Shown here: piece after piece, positions 15,995 through 23,388 of the stretch
How the letters are laid out: each line of letters starts with the position of its first letter
How positions within the stretch are numbered: the stretch's first letter is position 1
Assembly: GCA_937901255.1 (NCBI GenBank)
Contig: CALCHN010000023.1
Coordinates: 1 to 42,296, forward strand
DNA from: an uncultured Flavobacteriales bacterium
GTDB taxonomy: Bacteria > Bacteroidota > Bacteroidia > Flavobacteriales_E > Vicingaceae
Direction of reading: 5' to 3'
Length of the DNA: 42,296 bases
Program-made: the position numbers and the translations under genes
Notes under the pieces: generated by a model
Seen by the model: only the letters and a program-made list of their open reading frames with translations
The model's database searches: none
Told to the model about the DNA's origin: nothing

Positions 15995-16579
15995 ATGAAT
16001 ATTTTTAAGAAAAATAGACCTCAGAAATTATCCGACAATGAGCTTATTGAGAAATATAAGAGCAATGGAGATGGCATATATTTGGGTGAATTATACAAAA
16101 GATATTCTCACTTGGTGTTTGGTGTTTGTCTTAAATACCTAAAAAACGAAACCGAATCTGAAGATGCAGTGTTGCAGATTTTTGAAAACTTAATGGATGA
16201 TCTTAAAAAACATGAAATAGTGAACTTTAAATCATGGTTACATAGCGTTGCAAGAAATCATTGCTTAATGCATTTAAGAAAAATGAAATCGGTATTGAGA
16301 AAAGTAAACGAATATGAAGCGGCTTATGAACATGAAGAGACTTTTGCAGCTCCATTTGAAGTAAGTGAAAAATTTGAGCAAGAATTAATATTAACTGATT
16401 TAGAGAAAGCAATAGCAGTATTAAAAGAAGAACAACGAATTTGTATTGAATTGTTTTTTCTGAAAGAAAAATGTTACAACGAAGTAGCTGAAGAAACGGG
16501 TTACTCTGTAAAACAAGTAAAAAGTTACATACAAAACGGAAAAAGAAACTTAGCCATACAAATGAATAATTTGAAATGA
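15995..16579 (+). CDS. ECF-type RNA polymerase sigma factor
   Basis: 194 residues with only regions 2 and 4, as in extracytoplasmic-function sigma factors. Region 2 (about 20-95) has LYKRYSHLVFGVCLKYL, then SEDAVLQIFENL for core binding and FKSWLHSVARNHCL for -10 recognition; region 4 (about 135-190) has the helix-turn-helix LKEEQRICIELFFLKEKCYN, then EVAEETGYSVKQVKSYIQNG and KRNLA. The gene overlaps the anti-sigma gene by four bases (ATGA), a common sign of balanced expression. Its targets are not visible. The preceding plug-only protein may be a signal input or a target. Confidence 0.93.
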   Translation: MNIFKKNRPQKLSDNELIEKYKSNGDGIYLGELYKRYSHLVFGVCLKYLKNETESEDAVLQIFENLMDDLKKHEIVNFKSWLHSVARNHCLMHLRKMKSVLRKVNEYEAAYEHEETFAAPFEVSEKFEQELILTDLEKAIAVLKEEQRICIELFFLKEKCYNEVAEETGYSVKQVKSYIQNGKRNLAIQMNNLK

Positions 16580-18000
16580 AAGAATTACATAACCATATAT
16601 TTTCTGCAACCACATGCATTTCTAAGGAAACGATGATGAAATACATCAAGCATCAGCTTTCTAAGGAAGAGTTGCACGAGGTGGAAAAACACATGCTCGA
16701 TTGCGATTTGTGTTCTGATGCAATGGCAGGAATGAAATACGCTACCAATAGTGCTACTATTTTGGCTATTGATAATAAAATCGATAATAGAATTGCGAGT
16801 GGAGAGTCAAATCCTTTTTTTAGAGGCGGTTGGTTGATGGCGGCTGCATCTCTTGTAGCTATAATTTTTGGAGCGTACTTTTTAATTAATTTGTTTGATG
16901 AGCATAAGTTTGCACAAAACGAAATGGCTGTACATCAGCAAACTGAAGAAGAACAAAATAACACTGTTCCAACAGAAAATTATATTAAACAAGAAAGAGT
17001 TGATGAGGATAAGAAAGAAGCTATTAATAGAAATCAAAATATAAATGACGCTACTGAAGATAACACATTAAAAATAGCAGAACCAGTAACAGAAAATTTA
17101 GAACAACCTACTCCTCCAAGTGTTTTTGATAAACCTGACTATAGAGGAACACCCAATAAAGATAGAATAGAAGATGATATAATTATGGCAGATGAAGCTC
17201 CTGTAAGTATGGATGCAGAAATTCTTGAGGAAGAAGTATTTTCAAAAAATGATAATAACGCTACTTATTACGATAATGAAGTGTTGAATAACAATCAGCA
17301 AGTTGTTTCATCAACTTTGGCTGACGAAGAAAGTGAACCTGATGCTGATAAAGTGGTGACGGAAAAACAACGAAATGAAACCAATAGAAAAAAAGCAAAA
17401 TCTACTCAGGCTCCTGCTATAACAGAACAAAAAGCTGTAGCATCTGGAAATTCATTATCTGCTGGAAAAATAGCTCAAAACACCTATTATTTGTATGATT
17501 ATAAAGTGGTAGATTATACTGTTGAATATCAGAATGAAGAAGACTTTAAGAAATTAGCTGAAACAGATGCTACTCCTGTAGATTATGTTAACAAAGAGCA
17601 AAAAGCAGAAGCTGAAAAATCCTTCGAGAAAACTGTAATGAAAGAAACCTATAAAGATGTTTTAGAAAGAGCGATTATCAACTTTAAGAAGTTAGCGTAT
17701 AAAGAAGCCTTAATTGATTTTGAAATGATTCTTGCTAAACATCCAAAAGATGTAAATGCCTTGTTTTATGGAGCCTTATCAGAATATAATTTAAAACATT
17801 ATAAAAGAGCTTTAAGTAAATTGGATGCGGTTTTAATAAATCCACAAACAGAATTTAACCAGGAAGCAAAATGGAATAAAGCCTTAGCTTTAATTGAGTT
17901 GAAAGAAACGGCTAAAGCAAAAAAACTGTTACAAGAAATTATTGATGAAAAAGGATTTTACCAGCAAAGAGCTCAAGATAAATTAAAAACATTGAATTAA
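16576..18000 (+). CDS. Membrane anti-sigma factor with zinc-finger and TPR parts
   Basis: 474 residues. The N-terminal cytoplasmic part has the zinc anti-sigma motif H-x3-C-x2-C at His39, Cys43 and Cys46 (KHMLDCDLC), which should bind the ECF sigma factor encoded just upstream. One transmembrane segment follows at about 85-107 (GGWLMAAASLVAIIFGAYFL). The periplasmic side begins with about 240 residues of acidic, Glu/Asn/Thr-rich low-complexity linker and ends in TPR-like helices at about 355-474 (INFKKLAYKEALIDFEMILA, KHPKDVNALFYGALSEYNLK). A TPR sensor end suggests that envelope protein binding, not a TonB receptor tail, triggers release of sigma; this is inference. Confidence 0.85.
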   Translation: MKELHNHIFSATTCISKETMMKYIKHQLSKEELHEVEKHMLDCDLCSDAMAGMKYATNSATILAIDNKIDNRIASGESNPFFRGGWLMAAASLVAIIFGAYFLINLFDEHKFAQNEMAVHQQTEEEQNNTVPTENYIKQERVDEDKKEAINRNQNINDATEDNTLKIAEPVTENLEQPTPPSVFDKPDYRGTPNKDRIEDDIIMADEAPVSMDAEILEEEVFSKNDNNATYYDNEVLNNNQQVVSSTLADEESEPDADKVVTEKQRNETNRKKAKSTQAPAITEQKAVASGNSLSAGKIAQNTYYLYDYKVVDYTVEYQNEEDFKKLAETDATPVDYVNKEQKAEAEKSFEKTVMKETYKDVLERAIINFKKLAYKEALIDFEMILAKHPKDVNALFYGALSEYNLKHYKRALSKLDAVLINPQTEFNQEAKWNKALALIELKETAKAKKLLQEIIDEKGFYQQRAQDKLKTLN

Positions 18001-18039
18001 TTCTTTGTACTATTTTTTTATTTTTGATAAAACCTAATA

Positions 18040-18192
18040 GCTAACGCCCAAATACCCAAGCGAGGGCAAATGAACAAACGGTGCGAAATCCGAAGTAATC
18101 GGATTAGGAAATGCGTTGGACTTGTGGGAAAAGATTACGCAGGATTTGGTGTTTGTTCTTGATTTTTGGCTCTTTTTATCAAGAAAAAGAGC
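18040..18192. repeat. GC-richer intergenic block with terminal hairpin
   Basis: Lies between the convergent anti-sigma and sufT-like genes and is less AT-rich than the surroundings. It contains a segment resembling a dispersed Bacteroidota repeat (AACGCCCAAATACC to GGATTTGGTG) and ends in GCTCTTTTT/AAAAAGAGC (18169-18192), which could terminate either gene. No gene is called. Confidence 0.4.
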
Positions 18193-18200
18193 GTAATAAA

Positions 18201-18542
18201 TTACATAAATCCTAATTCAAACTTGGCTTCTTCACTCATCATGTCTTTGTTCCAAGATGGTTCCCATACCATTGTAACCACACATGATTTTACTGACCAA
18301 AGTGCCTCTATTTTTTGACGGACTTCTTCGGGTAAACTTTCTGCTACCGGGCAAGATGGAGAAGTTAGCGTCATTAAAATTTCGGCATTAAACTCCTCAT
18401 CTAAATTAATTTCATAAATTAATCCCAATTCGTAAATATCTACTGGAATTTCAGGGTCGTACACCGTTTTAAGTGTATCAATTATTTGCATCTCCACATC
18501 TTGTTTGGAGAGTTGGTTGGTATGTTCTTTATTTTCTTCCAT
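18201..18542 (-). CDS. SufT-like DUF59 (MIP18) iron-sulfur assembly protein
   Basis: 113 residues of the DUF59 family, which helps mature Fe-S proteins. Hallmarks are YDPEIPVDIYELGLIY near residues 27-42, the conserved Cys in LTSPSCPVAESLP, and the C-terminal WEPSWNKDMMSEEAKFELGF. It is the last gene of the minus-strand suf cluster, 49 bases past sufE, so a role in late Fe-S transfer is well supported by context. It lacks the long N-terminal part of some SufT proteins; PaaD-like naming is also used for this family. Confidence 0.9.
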   Translation of the reverse strand: MEENKEHTNQLSKQDVEMQIIDTLKTVYDPEIPVDIYELGLIYEINLDEEFNAEILMTLTSPSCPVAESLPEEVRQKIEALWSVKSCVVTMVWEPSWNKDMMSEEAKFELGFM

Positions 18543-18551
18543 CGTTTAAAA

Positions 18552-18615
18552 AGTTTCAGGTTTGAGGTTTGAGGTTTGAGGTTGTTTAACTTTAAACCTC
18601 GAACTTCGAATTAAA
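18552..18615. repeat. 7-bp tandem repeat and AT hairpin overlapping the sufE 3' end
   Basis: GGTTTGA occurs three times head to tail at 18559-18579, followed by GAGGTTGTTTAACTTTAAACCTC, an imperfect inverted pair. The sufE stop (18592-18594) and its last codons lie within this repeat-like stretch. Confidence 0.65.
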
Positions 18616-19020
18616 AGCTATAGCGTACATTCTAATTTGTTTTAACATTGATAATAGTCCGTTGCTTCTGGTTGGCGACAAGTGTTCTTGTAATCCAATT
18701 TGATCAATGAAAAATAAGTCGGCATCAATTATTTCTTGTGGGGTGTGGTTGGAAAATACTCTAATCACTAGCCCTACAATTCCTTTGGTAATAATGGCAT
18801 CACTATCGGCAGTAAAAATTATTTTACCATCTTTTAGTGCTGCATGTAACCAAACTTTACTTTGACAACCTTTAATTAAGTTTTCATCTGTTTTATATTG
18901 TTCATCAATCAATGGTAAATCTTTGCCTAATTCAATGATGTGTTCGTACTTGTCCATCCACTCATCAAACAGAGCAAATTCTTCTACTATTTCTTGTTGT
19001 GTTTCTTGTATTGAGTTCAT
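18592..19020 (-). CDS. sufE: Cysteine desulfuration protein SufE
   Basis: 142 residues; accepts persulfide sulfur from SufS and passes it to the SufBCD scaffold. The acceptor Cys52 lies in KGCQSKVWL, the family signature, and the rest (ELGKDLPLID at 30-39, ADSDAIITKGIVGLVI near residue 71, QIGLQEHLSPTRSNGL near residue 108) matches the SufE fold. It is separated from sufS by a gene for a membrane protein of unknown role. Its last codons (FEV and stop) fall in an intergenic repeat. Confidence 0.95.
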   Translation of the reverse strand: MNSIQETQQEIVEEFALFDEWMDKYEHIIELGKDLPLIDEQYKTDENLIKGCQSKVWLHAALKDGKIIFTADSDAIITKGIVGLVIRVFSNHTPQEIIDADLFFIDQIGLQEHLSPTRSNGLLSMLKQIRMYAIAFNSKFEV

Positions 19021-19064
19021 AAAGTATATTATGTTTTAAAATGCAAAGTTCGTAAACTTAACAG

Positions 19065-19667
19065 TTATCTCCTTCTTGATTTTCTCCTTTGTTTTCGTTC
19101 GTTTCTTCTTTTTATGAGTTCTTGAATACTTAAGCTTTTTAAATGAGGAATCAATCTTTCTTTATAAACAGTTAATCCCATATTGTAATCAACTAAAATA
19201 AAGAGATAACCCACAAGCAACATTATACTTGGAAACCAACTTAGAGCCAATGGGTATTGATTGCGTAATCCTAAATCTAACATTAGAACTTGAATTATTG
19301 ATAAAAATATTCCTATGCTTAATAAGAAATAATTAAACAATTTAGGAGCTTGTATTTTTATTTCAATAACAGAACCACCTAAATCTGATTCCTTAATTTT
19401 CCCATGTAAATAATTTAAGTTAAATCCACCCATGCTGCCATAAGCAGTTGAGGTTCTTATTCTAAATTCATTTTCATTGAACTTTCCCATAAACAATTTT
19501 TTATAGTCTCCATAAATCAACATGTCAGTTACTCCTAATGATAAAAAATCTCTTAAATAAACTTCATCCATATTTTTCTGTTCCACAAACAAAGCTAATT
19601 TTTGACATACTTCCTTAGGTGTTAACTTAGATTCTATTGTTGTTTTATAATAAGGAATTAGAGCCAT
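19065..19667 (-). CDS. Membrane protein of unknown function inside the suf operon
   Basis: Unrecognised 200-residue protein. Residues 1-105 look soluble with a beta-rich middle (FRIRTSTAYGSMGGFNLNYL), followed by two hydrophobic segments at about 109-132 (LFNYFLLSIGIFLSIIQVLM) and 140-162 (PLALSWFPSIMLLVGYLFIL), and a highly basic tail (RRNERKQRRKSRRR). The start overlaps the sufS stop in TAATG, so translation is coupled to sufS. It sits between sufS and sufE, where most suf operons have nothing. Whether it takes part in Fe-S assembly is unknown. Confidence 0.8.
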   Translation of the reverse strand: MALIPYYKTTIESKLTPKEVCQKLALFVEQKNMDEVYLRDFLSLGVTDMLIYGDYKKLFMGKFNENEFRIRTSTAYGSMGGFNLNYLHGKIKESDLGGSVIEIKIQAPKLFNYFLLSIGIFLSIIQVLMLDLGLRNQYPLALSWFPSIMLLVGYLFILVDYNMGLTVYKERLIPHLKSLSIQELIKRRNERKQRRKSRRR

Positions 19668-20902
19668 TATCTCAACATGTTAACAGCTCTTTCTAGAGCT
19701 TTTATAAAAACATCAATTTCTTCTTTGGTATTATAAAAAGCAAATGAGGCTCTTGCTGTTCCGGGAATATCAAAGCGATTCATTAGCGGTTCGGTGCAAT
19801 GGTGTCCTGTTCGGATAGCAATACCTAATTTGTCGATAATCATTCCAATATCAGATGGATGTGTGCCATCTACCAAAAACGACAGTACACTTGCTTTGTT
19901 GGCAGCTTCTCCAATTATTCTAATACCTTCAATTTGCTTTATTTTTTCAGTAGCATGGCTTAATAATTCATGCTCATAAGCTTCAATATTTGCTATGCCA
20001 ATGTTATTCATGTAATCTATGGCTGCAGCTAATCCCAATCCGCCAACAATGTTGGGCGTTCCCGCTTCAAATTTATGAGGTAATTCGTTGTAAGTGGTTT
20101 TCTCAAAAGTTACGGTTTTAATCATATCGCCACCACCTTGGTAGGGAGGTAAATCGTTTAAAATGGCTTCTTTACCATATAAAATGCCTACTCCTGTCGG
20201 ACCAAACATTTTATGGGCTGAAAAAGCATAAAAATCGCAATCCAACGCTTGTACATCTACTTTGGTGTGCGGAACTGCTTGTGCTCCGTCAATTAGGATA
20301 GCAGCCCCAACCGCTTTAGCCAATTTTATAATTTCTTTTACAGGATTTATGGTTCCTAATGTATTGGAAACATGTGTAATGGAAACTAATTTTGTTTTGG
20401 AAGAAAGTAATTTTTCAAACTCATCCATCAGCAACTCACCTTTATCACTAATAGGAATTACTTTTAAAATAGCTCCTTTTTCTTCACAAATCATTTGCCA
20501 TGGAACAATGTTGGAGTGGTGCTCCATGGTAGAGATTATAATTTCATCACCTGCTTGCAAATGTTTTTTACCAAAGCTCGAAGCTACTAAATTGATGCTT
20601 CCTGTAGTGCCGCTAGTAAAGATTACTTCGTGATGATGTTTTGCATTAATAAACTGCTGCACCGTTGTTCGGGCTTTTTCATAAGCATCGGTTGCTTCCT
20701 GACTTAAGGTATGAATTCCTCTGTGGATGTTGCTGTTTTCGTGTTGATAATAACGGTTAATAACATCGATTACTTGTTGTGGTTTTTGCGAAGTAGCTCC
20801 ATTATCAAAATACACCAATGGTTTCCCATTCACTTGGCGGTGAAGGATAGGGAAGTCTTTTCTAATTTCTTCTACATTTAATTTATATGTTGTTGCTTCC
20901 AC
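19667..20902 (-). CDS. sufS: Cysteine desulfurase SufS
   Basis: PLP-dependent enzyme that removes sulfur from L-cysteine, leaving alanine and an enzyme persulfide for SufE. 411 residues. Group II (SufS/CsdA) features are VYFDNGATSQKPQQVIDVI near the start, NSNIHRGIHTLSQEAT, ISTMEHHSNIVPWQ, the Schiff-base Lys in FSAHKMFGPTGVG, and the active-site Cys in RTGHHCTEPLMN near residue 370. It lies after sufD with a 207-base gap holding a palindromic repeat and a short tandem array. Confidence 0.97.
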   Translation of the reverse strand: MEATTYKLNVEEIRKDFPILHRQVNGKPLVYFDNGATSQKPQQVIDVINRYYQHENSNIHRGIHTLSQEATDAYEKARTTVQQFINAKHHHEVIFTSGTTGSINLVASSFGKKHLQAGDEIIISTMEHHSNIVPWQMICEEKGAILKVIPISDKGELLMDEFEKLLSSKTKLVSITHVSNTLGTINPVKEIIKLAKAVGAAILIDGAQAVPHTKVDVQALDCDFYAFSAHKMFGPTGVGILYGKEAILNDLPPYQGGGDMIKTVTFEKTTYNELPHKFEAGTPNIVGGLGLAAAIDYMNNIGIANIEAYEHELLSHATEKIKQIEGIRIIGEAANKASVLSFLVDGTHPSDIGMIIDKLGIAIRTGHHCTEPLMNRFDIPGTARASFAFYNTKEEIDVFIKALERAVNMLR

Positions 20903-20929
20903 AGTTTTTTATTTTTTTACGACATTACG

Positions 20930-21030
20930 AGTGAGGTATGAACGAAATAATTTTTCAATATTATTCTTGAGATTCTTCACTTCATTTTTCTATTCCTCAT
21001 GCTTCGGAATGAAAAATATCGTTCAGAATG
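20930..21030. repeat. Imperfect palindrome between sufD and sufS
   Basis: AACGAAATAATTTTTCAA near the left and GAATGAAAAATATCGTT near the right pair as imperfect inverted arms around a T-rich centre; the sequence resembles a dispersed repeat known in this phylum (CTTCGGAATGAAAAAT, GTTCAGAATGACA). Confidence 0.55.
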
Positions 21031-21037
21031 ACATTAA

Positions 21038-21105
21038 TTCTCACATTCACACATTTACTCATTCACACACTTACTCATTCTCACATTTGCTCATTCACAC
21101 ATTAA
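21038..21105. repeat. 16-bp tandem repeat in the sufD-sufS gap
   Basis: Three head-to-tail units: CTCATTCACACACTTA (21058), CTCATTCTCACATTTG (21074) and CTCATTCACACATTAA (21090), preceded by a degenerate unit from 21038. It ends five bases before the sufD stop. No spacers, so not CRISPR. Confidence 0.85.
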
Positions 21106-21109
21106 ACAA

Positions 21110-22414
21110 TCACTCCAATTCTTCCTCAATTTTAGCATCAATATACTCATGCAAGGTCTCAATAGATATTCTCTCCAAGGCATCTTTAGCAAAAGCATTA
21201 ATCATTAATTTCAATGCTCCTTTTTTAGAAATTCCTCTCGATTGTAAGTAAAAAATCGCTTCTTCATCAATCTGTCCAGTCGTTGAACCATGACTACATT
21301 TTACATCATCTGCATAAATTTCTAACTCAGGTTTTGAGTTGGCAGTTGCATTATCAGAAAGTAAAATATTGTTGTTTTGCTGAAAAGCATTCGTAATTTG
21401 AGCATCTTGTCTAACAAACACTTTTCCGTTAAATACGCCTGTTGATTCATCATCTAACACACCTCTATAAACTTCATTAGAATTACAGTGTGGTTTTTTA
21501 TGGTCAACTACGGTGTGGTTGTCAATATGATCTTTGTTTTTTCCTAAATATAAACCATTCAAATTGGTTTCACAGTTACTAGCATCTACTTCAATGTTCA
21601 AATTATTTCTTACCAACGCACCATTAAACGTAGCAGTATTGATGGTAAAATTGCTATTGGCTTCCTGATACACTTGTTCGGTAGCAATGCTAAAGTTATT
21701 TTCTTTTTTATCTTGAATTTTATTGTATTCTAAATGGGTATTTTCAGCTACAAAAAACTCTGAAACGTGGTTGTTAAAATTCTTTTCGCCACACACATTA
21801 ATAAAAGATTCAATAATTTTTACCTTACTACCTACATTACCAATAAACAAGTTTCTACTTTGCGAAAGAGTATTGTTTCCTGTGGAGATGTTAAGGATGT
21901 GATAAGGTTTTTCAACACTATTACTTTTAGCGACTTCTAAGTAAATACCATCTGTATGGAAAGCATTGTTGAACGCTAAAAATATTTCTTTTTTATCTTG
22001 AGTAAACTGATTGAAATGTTTTTTTAATCCTTCAAAACCTTGTTTTTTAGCTGCTGAAAGTGAAGTTAGTGTAACGCCATCTACATCAGTAAAATTGGAT
22101 AATTCAGGAGAATAATATCCATTTACCACTACCAAAATATGTGCTTCTAAGTTGGGAATTAAAAAATTAGTAATATCAATTTTCTCAGGTTGACCAAGAG
22201 TATAAGTATTGTTAACGATTTTTCCTAGCCTTGTATATTTCCAATATTCTGTTTTAGAAGTAGGAAAGTCCAATTCGTTAAGTTCGTTTTGGGCGGTTGT
22301 TCTGAGTTGTAAAAAAGTAGAATTTTCGGCTGTAAAATCAAGTTTAGAGAAAACTTCCAAAAAATTGTCTTTTTTTTCTGATGTAGCTATTGTTGCAGTA
22401 TTTATGTTTTCCAT
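21110..22414 (-). CDS. sufD: Fe-S cluster assembly protein SufD
   Basis: 434 residues; partner of SufB and SufC in the scaffold where Fe-S clusters are built, with no enzymatic activity of its own. Recognised by the N-terminal FPTSKTEYWKYTRLGKI and the SufBD-core beta-helix ending HNTVVDHKKPHCNSNEVYRG, VKCSHGSTTGQIDEEAIFYL and SRGISKKGALKLMINAFAKD. The conserved core histidine lies in CSHGST. Located between sufC and sufS on the same strand. Confidence 0.95.
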   Translation of the reverse strand: MENINTATIATSEKKDNFLEVFSKLDFTAENSTFLQLRTTAQNELNELDFPTSKTEYWKYTRLGKIVNNTYTLGQPEKIDITNFLIPNLEAHILVVVNGYYSPELSNFTDVDGVTLTSLSAAKKQGFEGLKKHFNQFTQDKKEIFLAFNNAFHTDGIYLEVAKSNSVEKPYHILNISTGNNTLSQSRNLFIGNVGSKVKIIESFINVCGEKNFNNHVSEFFVAENTHLEYNKIQDKKENNFSIATEQVYQEANSNFTINTATFNGALVRNNLNIEVDASNCETNLNGLYLGKNKDHIDNHTVVDHKKPHCNSNEVYRGVLDDESTGVFNGKVFVRQDAQITNAFQQNNNILLSDNATANSKPELEIYADDVKCSHGSTTGQIDEEAIFYLQSRGISKKGALKLMINAFAKDALERISIETLHEYIDAKIEEELE

Positions 22415-22440
22415 TTGTATTTTTTATTTAAAAAAGTAAC

Positions 22441-22502
22441 ACACTCCTAACTCCTCTCAAGAGGGGAAGTTCTCCCCCTTCGGGGGAGTTAGAGGGGGCT
22501 TT
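22441..22502. repeat. GC-rich palindromic repeat, double copy; encodes the SufC C-terminus
   Basis: A weaker copy (CTCCTAACTCCTCTCAAGAG) is followed at 22470-22501 by a full copy with CTCCCCCTTCGGGGGAG and TTAGAGGGGGCTT, identical over 32 bases to 23355-23386. The stop codon and last three codons of sufC are read from it on the minus strand. Confidence 0.85.
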
Positions 22503-23241
22503 CGTTTTTTATCCAATCATATCCTTTTTCTTCTAATTCTAACGCTAGTTCTTTTCCTCCGGATTTAACAATTTTTCCATTGTATAGTACATGCACAAAA
22601 TCAGGAACAATATAATCTAACAATCGTTGGTAATGCGTAATAACAATAGTAGCATTGTTTGGCGATTTTAGTTTATTTACTCCATTGGCAACAATTCTTA
22701 ACGCATCAATGTCTAATCCAGAATCGGTTTCATCTAAAATAGCCAATTTAGGTGTTAGCATTGCCATTTGGAAAATCTCGTTTCTTTTTTTCTCTCCACC
22801 GGAAAAACCTTCGTTTACCGAACGGTTAGCCAGTTTTGAGTCTAACTCTACTAATGCAGATTTTTCTTTTACCATGCCTAAAAATTCTTTAGCAGAAACA
22901 GGCTCTTGGTTAAAGTAAGCTCTTTTTTCGTTGATAGCTGTTTTTAAGAAATTGATGTTGCTTACTCCCGGAATTTCTACCGGATATTGAAAAGCCAAAA
23001 ATAATCCCTCTCTAGCTCTATCTTCAGGAGCTAAATCCAGTAAATCTTTACCATCAAATTCTACTGAACCTTCAGTAACTTCATATTCTTCTCTTCCAGC
23101 TAAAACACTAGATAATGTACTTTTTCCTGAACCATTTGGTCCCATAATAGCGTGTACCTCACCGGATTTTACTTCAAGGTTAATTCCTTTTAAGATTTCT
23201 TTACCATCAATACTGGCATGTAAGTTATTTATTTTAATCAT
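22489..23241 (-). CDS. sufC: Fe-S cluster assembly ATPase SufC
   Basis: ABC-type ATPase that drives conformational change in the SufBC2D complex. 250 residues from the ATG at 23241; an upstream in-frame ATG (23256) would add MEGLI, but those codons come from a repeat, so the shorter form is chosen. Walker A is GPNGSGKS, the Q-loop lies in FLAFQYPVEIPG, the signature is SGGEKKRNE, and Walker B LAILDETDSGLD is followed by the H-loop THYQRLL. All parts are intact. The last four residues, ESPL, and the stop come largely from a GC-rich repeat. Confidence 0.96.
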   Translation of the reverse strand: MIKINNLHASIDGKEILKGINLEVKSGEVHAIMGPNGSGKSTLSSVLAGREEYEVTEGSVEFDGKDLLDLAPEDRAREGLFLAFQYPVEIPGVSNINFLKTAINEKRAYFNQEPVSAKEFLGMVKEKSALVELDSKLANRSVNEGFSGGEKKRNEIFQMAMLTPKLAILDETDSGLDIDALRIVANGVNKLKSPNNATIVITHYQRLLDYIVPDFVHVLYNGKIVKSGGKELALELEEKGYDWIKNESPL

Positions 23242-23248
23242 AATAAGC

Positions 23249-23280
23249 CCCTCCAAACCTCCCCGAAAGGGAGGCTTTTT
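23249..23280. repeat. GC-rich palindromic repeat upstream of sufC
   Basis: AGCCCCTCCAAACCTCCCCG with GAAAGGGAGGCTTTT; on the minus strand it ends in GGAGGGGCTTATT just before the sufC ATG, so it can supply a ribosome-binding-like G-rich tract. Confidence 0.75.
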
Positions 23281-23354
23281 GTTATTTGTTAATATTTATA
23301 TTTAGTTATCAATTTTAAATTTCTAATTATCCTCATGTTCTATTTGGTAGTGAA

Positions 23355-23388
23355 TTCTCCCCCTTCGGGGGAGTTAGAGGGGGCTTAT
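23355..23388. repeat. GC-rich palindromic repeat at the sufB stop
   Basis: 32 bases identical to 22470-22501. The sufB stop TAA (23385-23387, minus strand) uses its last bases. Confidence 0.85.

Noticed and set aside
21038..21105. CRISPR-like array
   Set aside because: Units are directly adjacent with no spacers and no cas genes are present.
20931..21251. 106-codon + frame across the sufD 3' end
   Set aside because: Antisense to sufD and built from the tandem array and palindrome.
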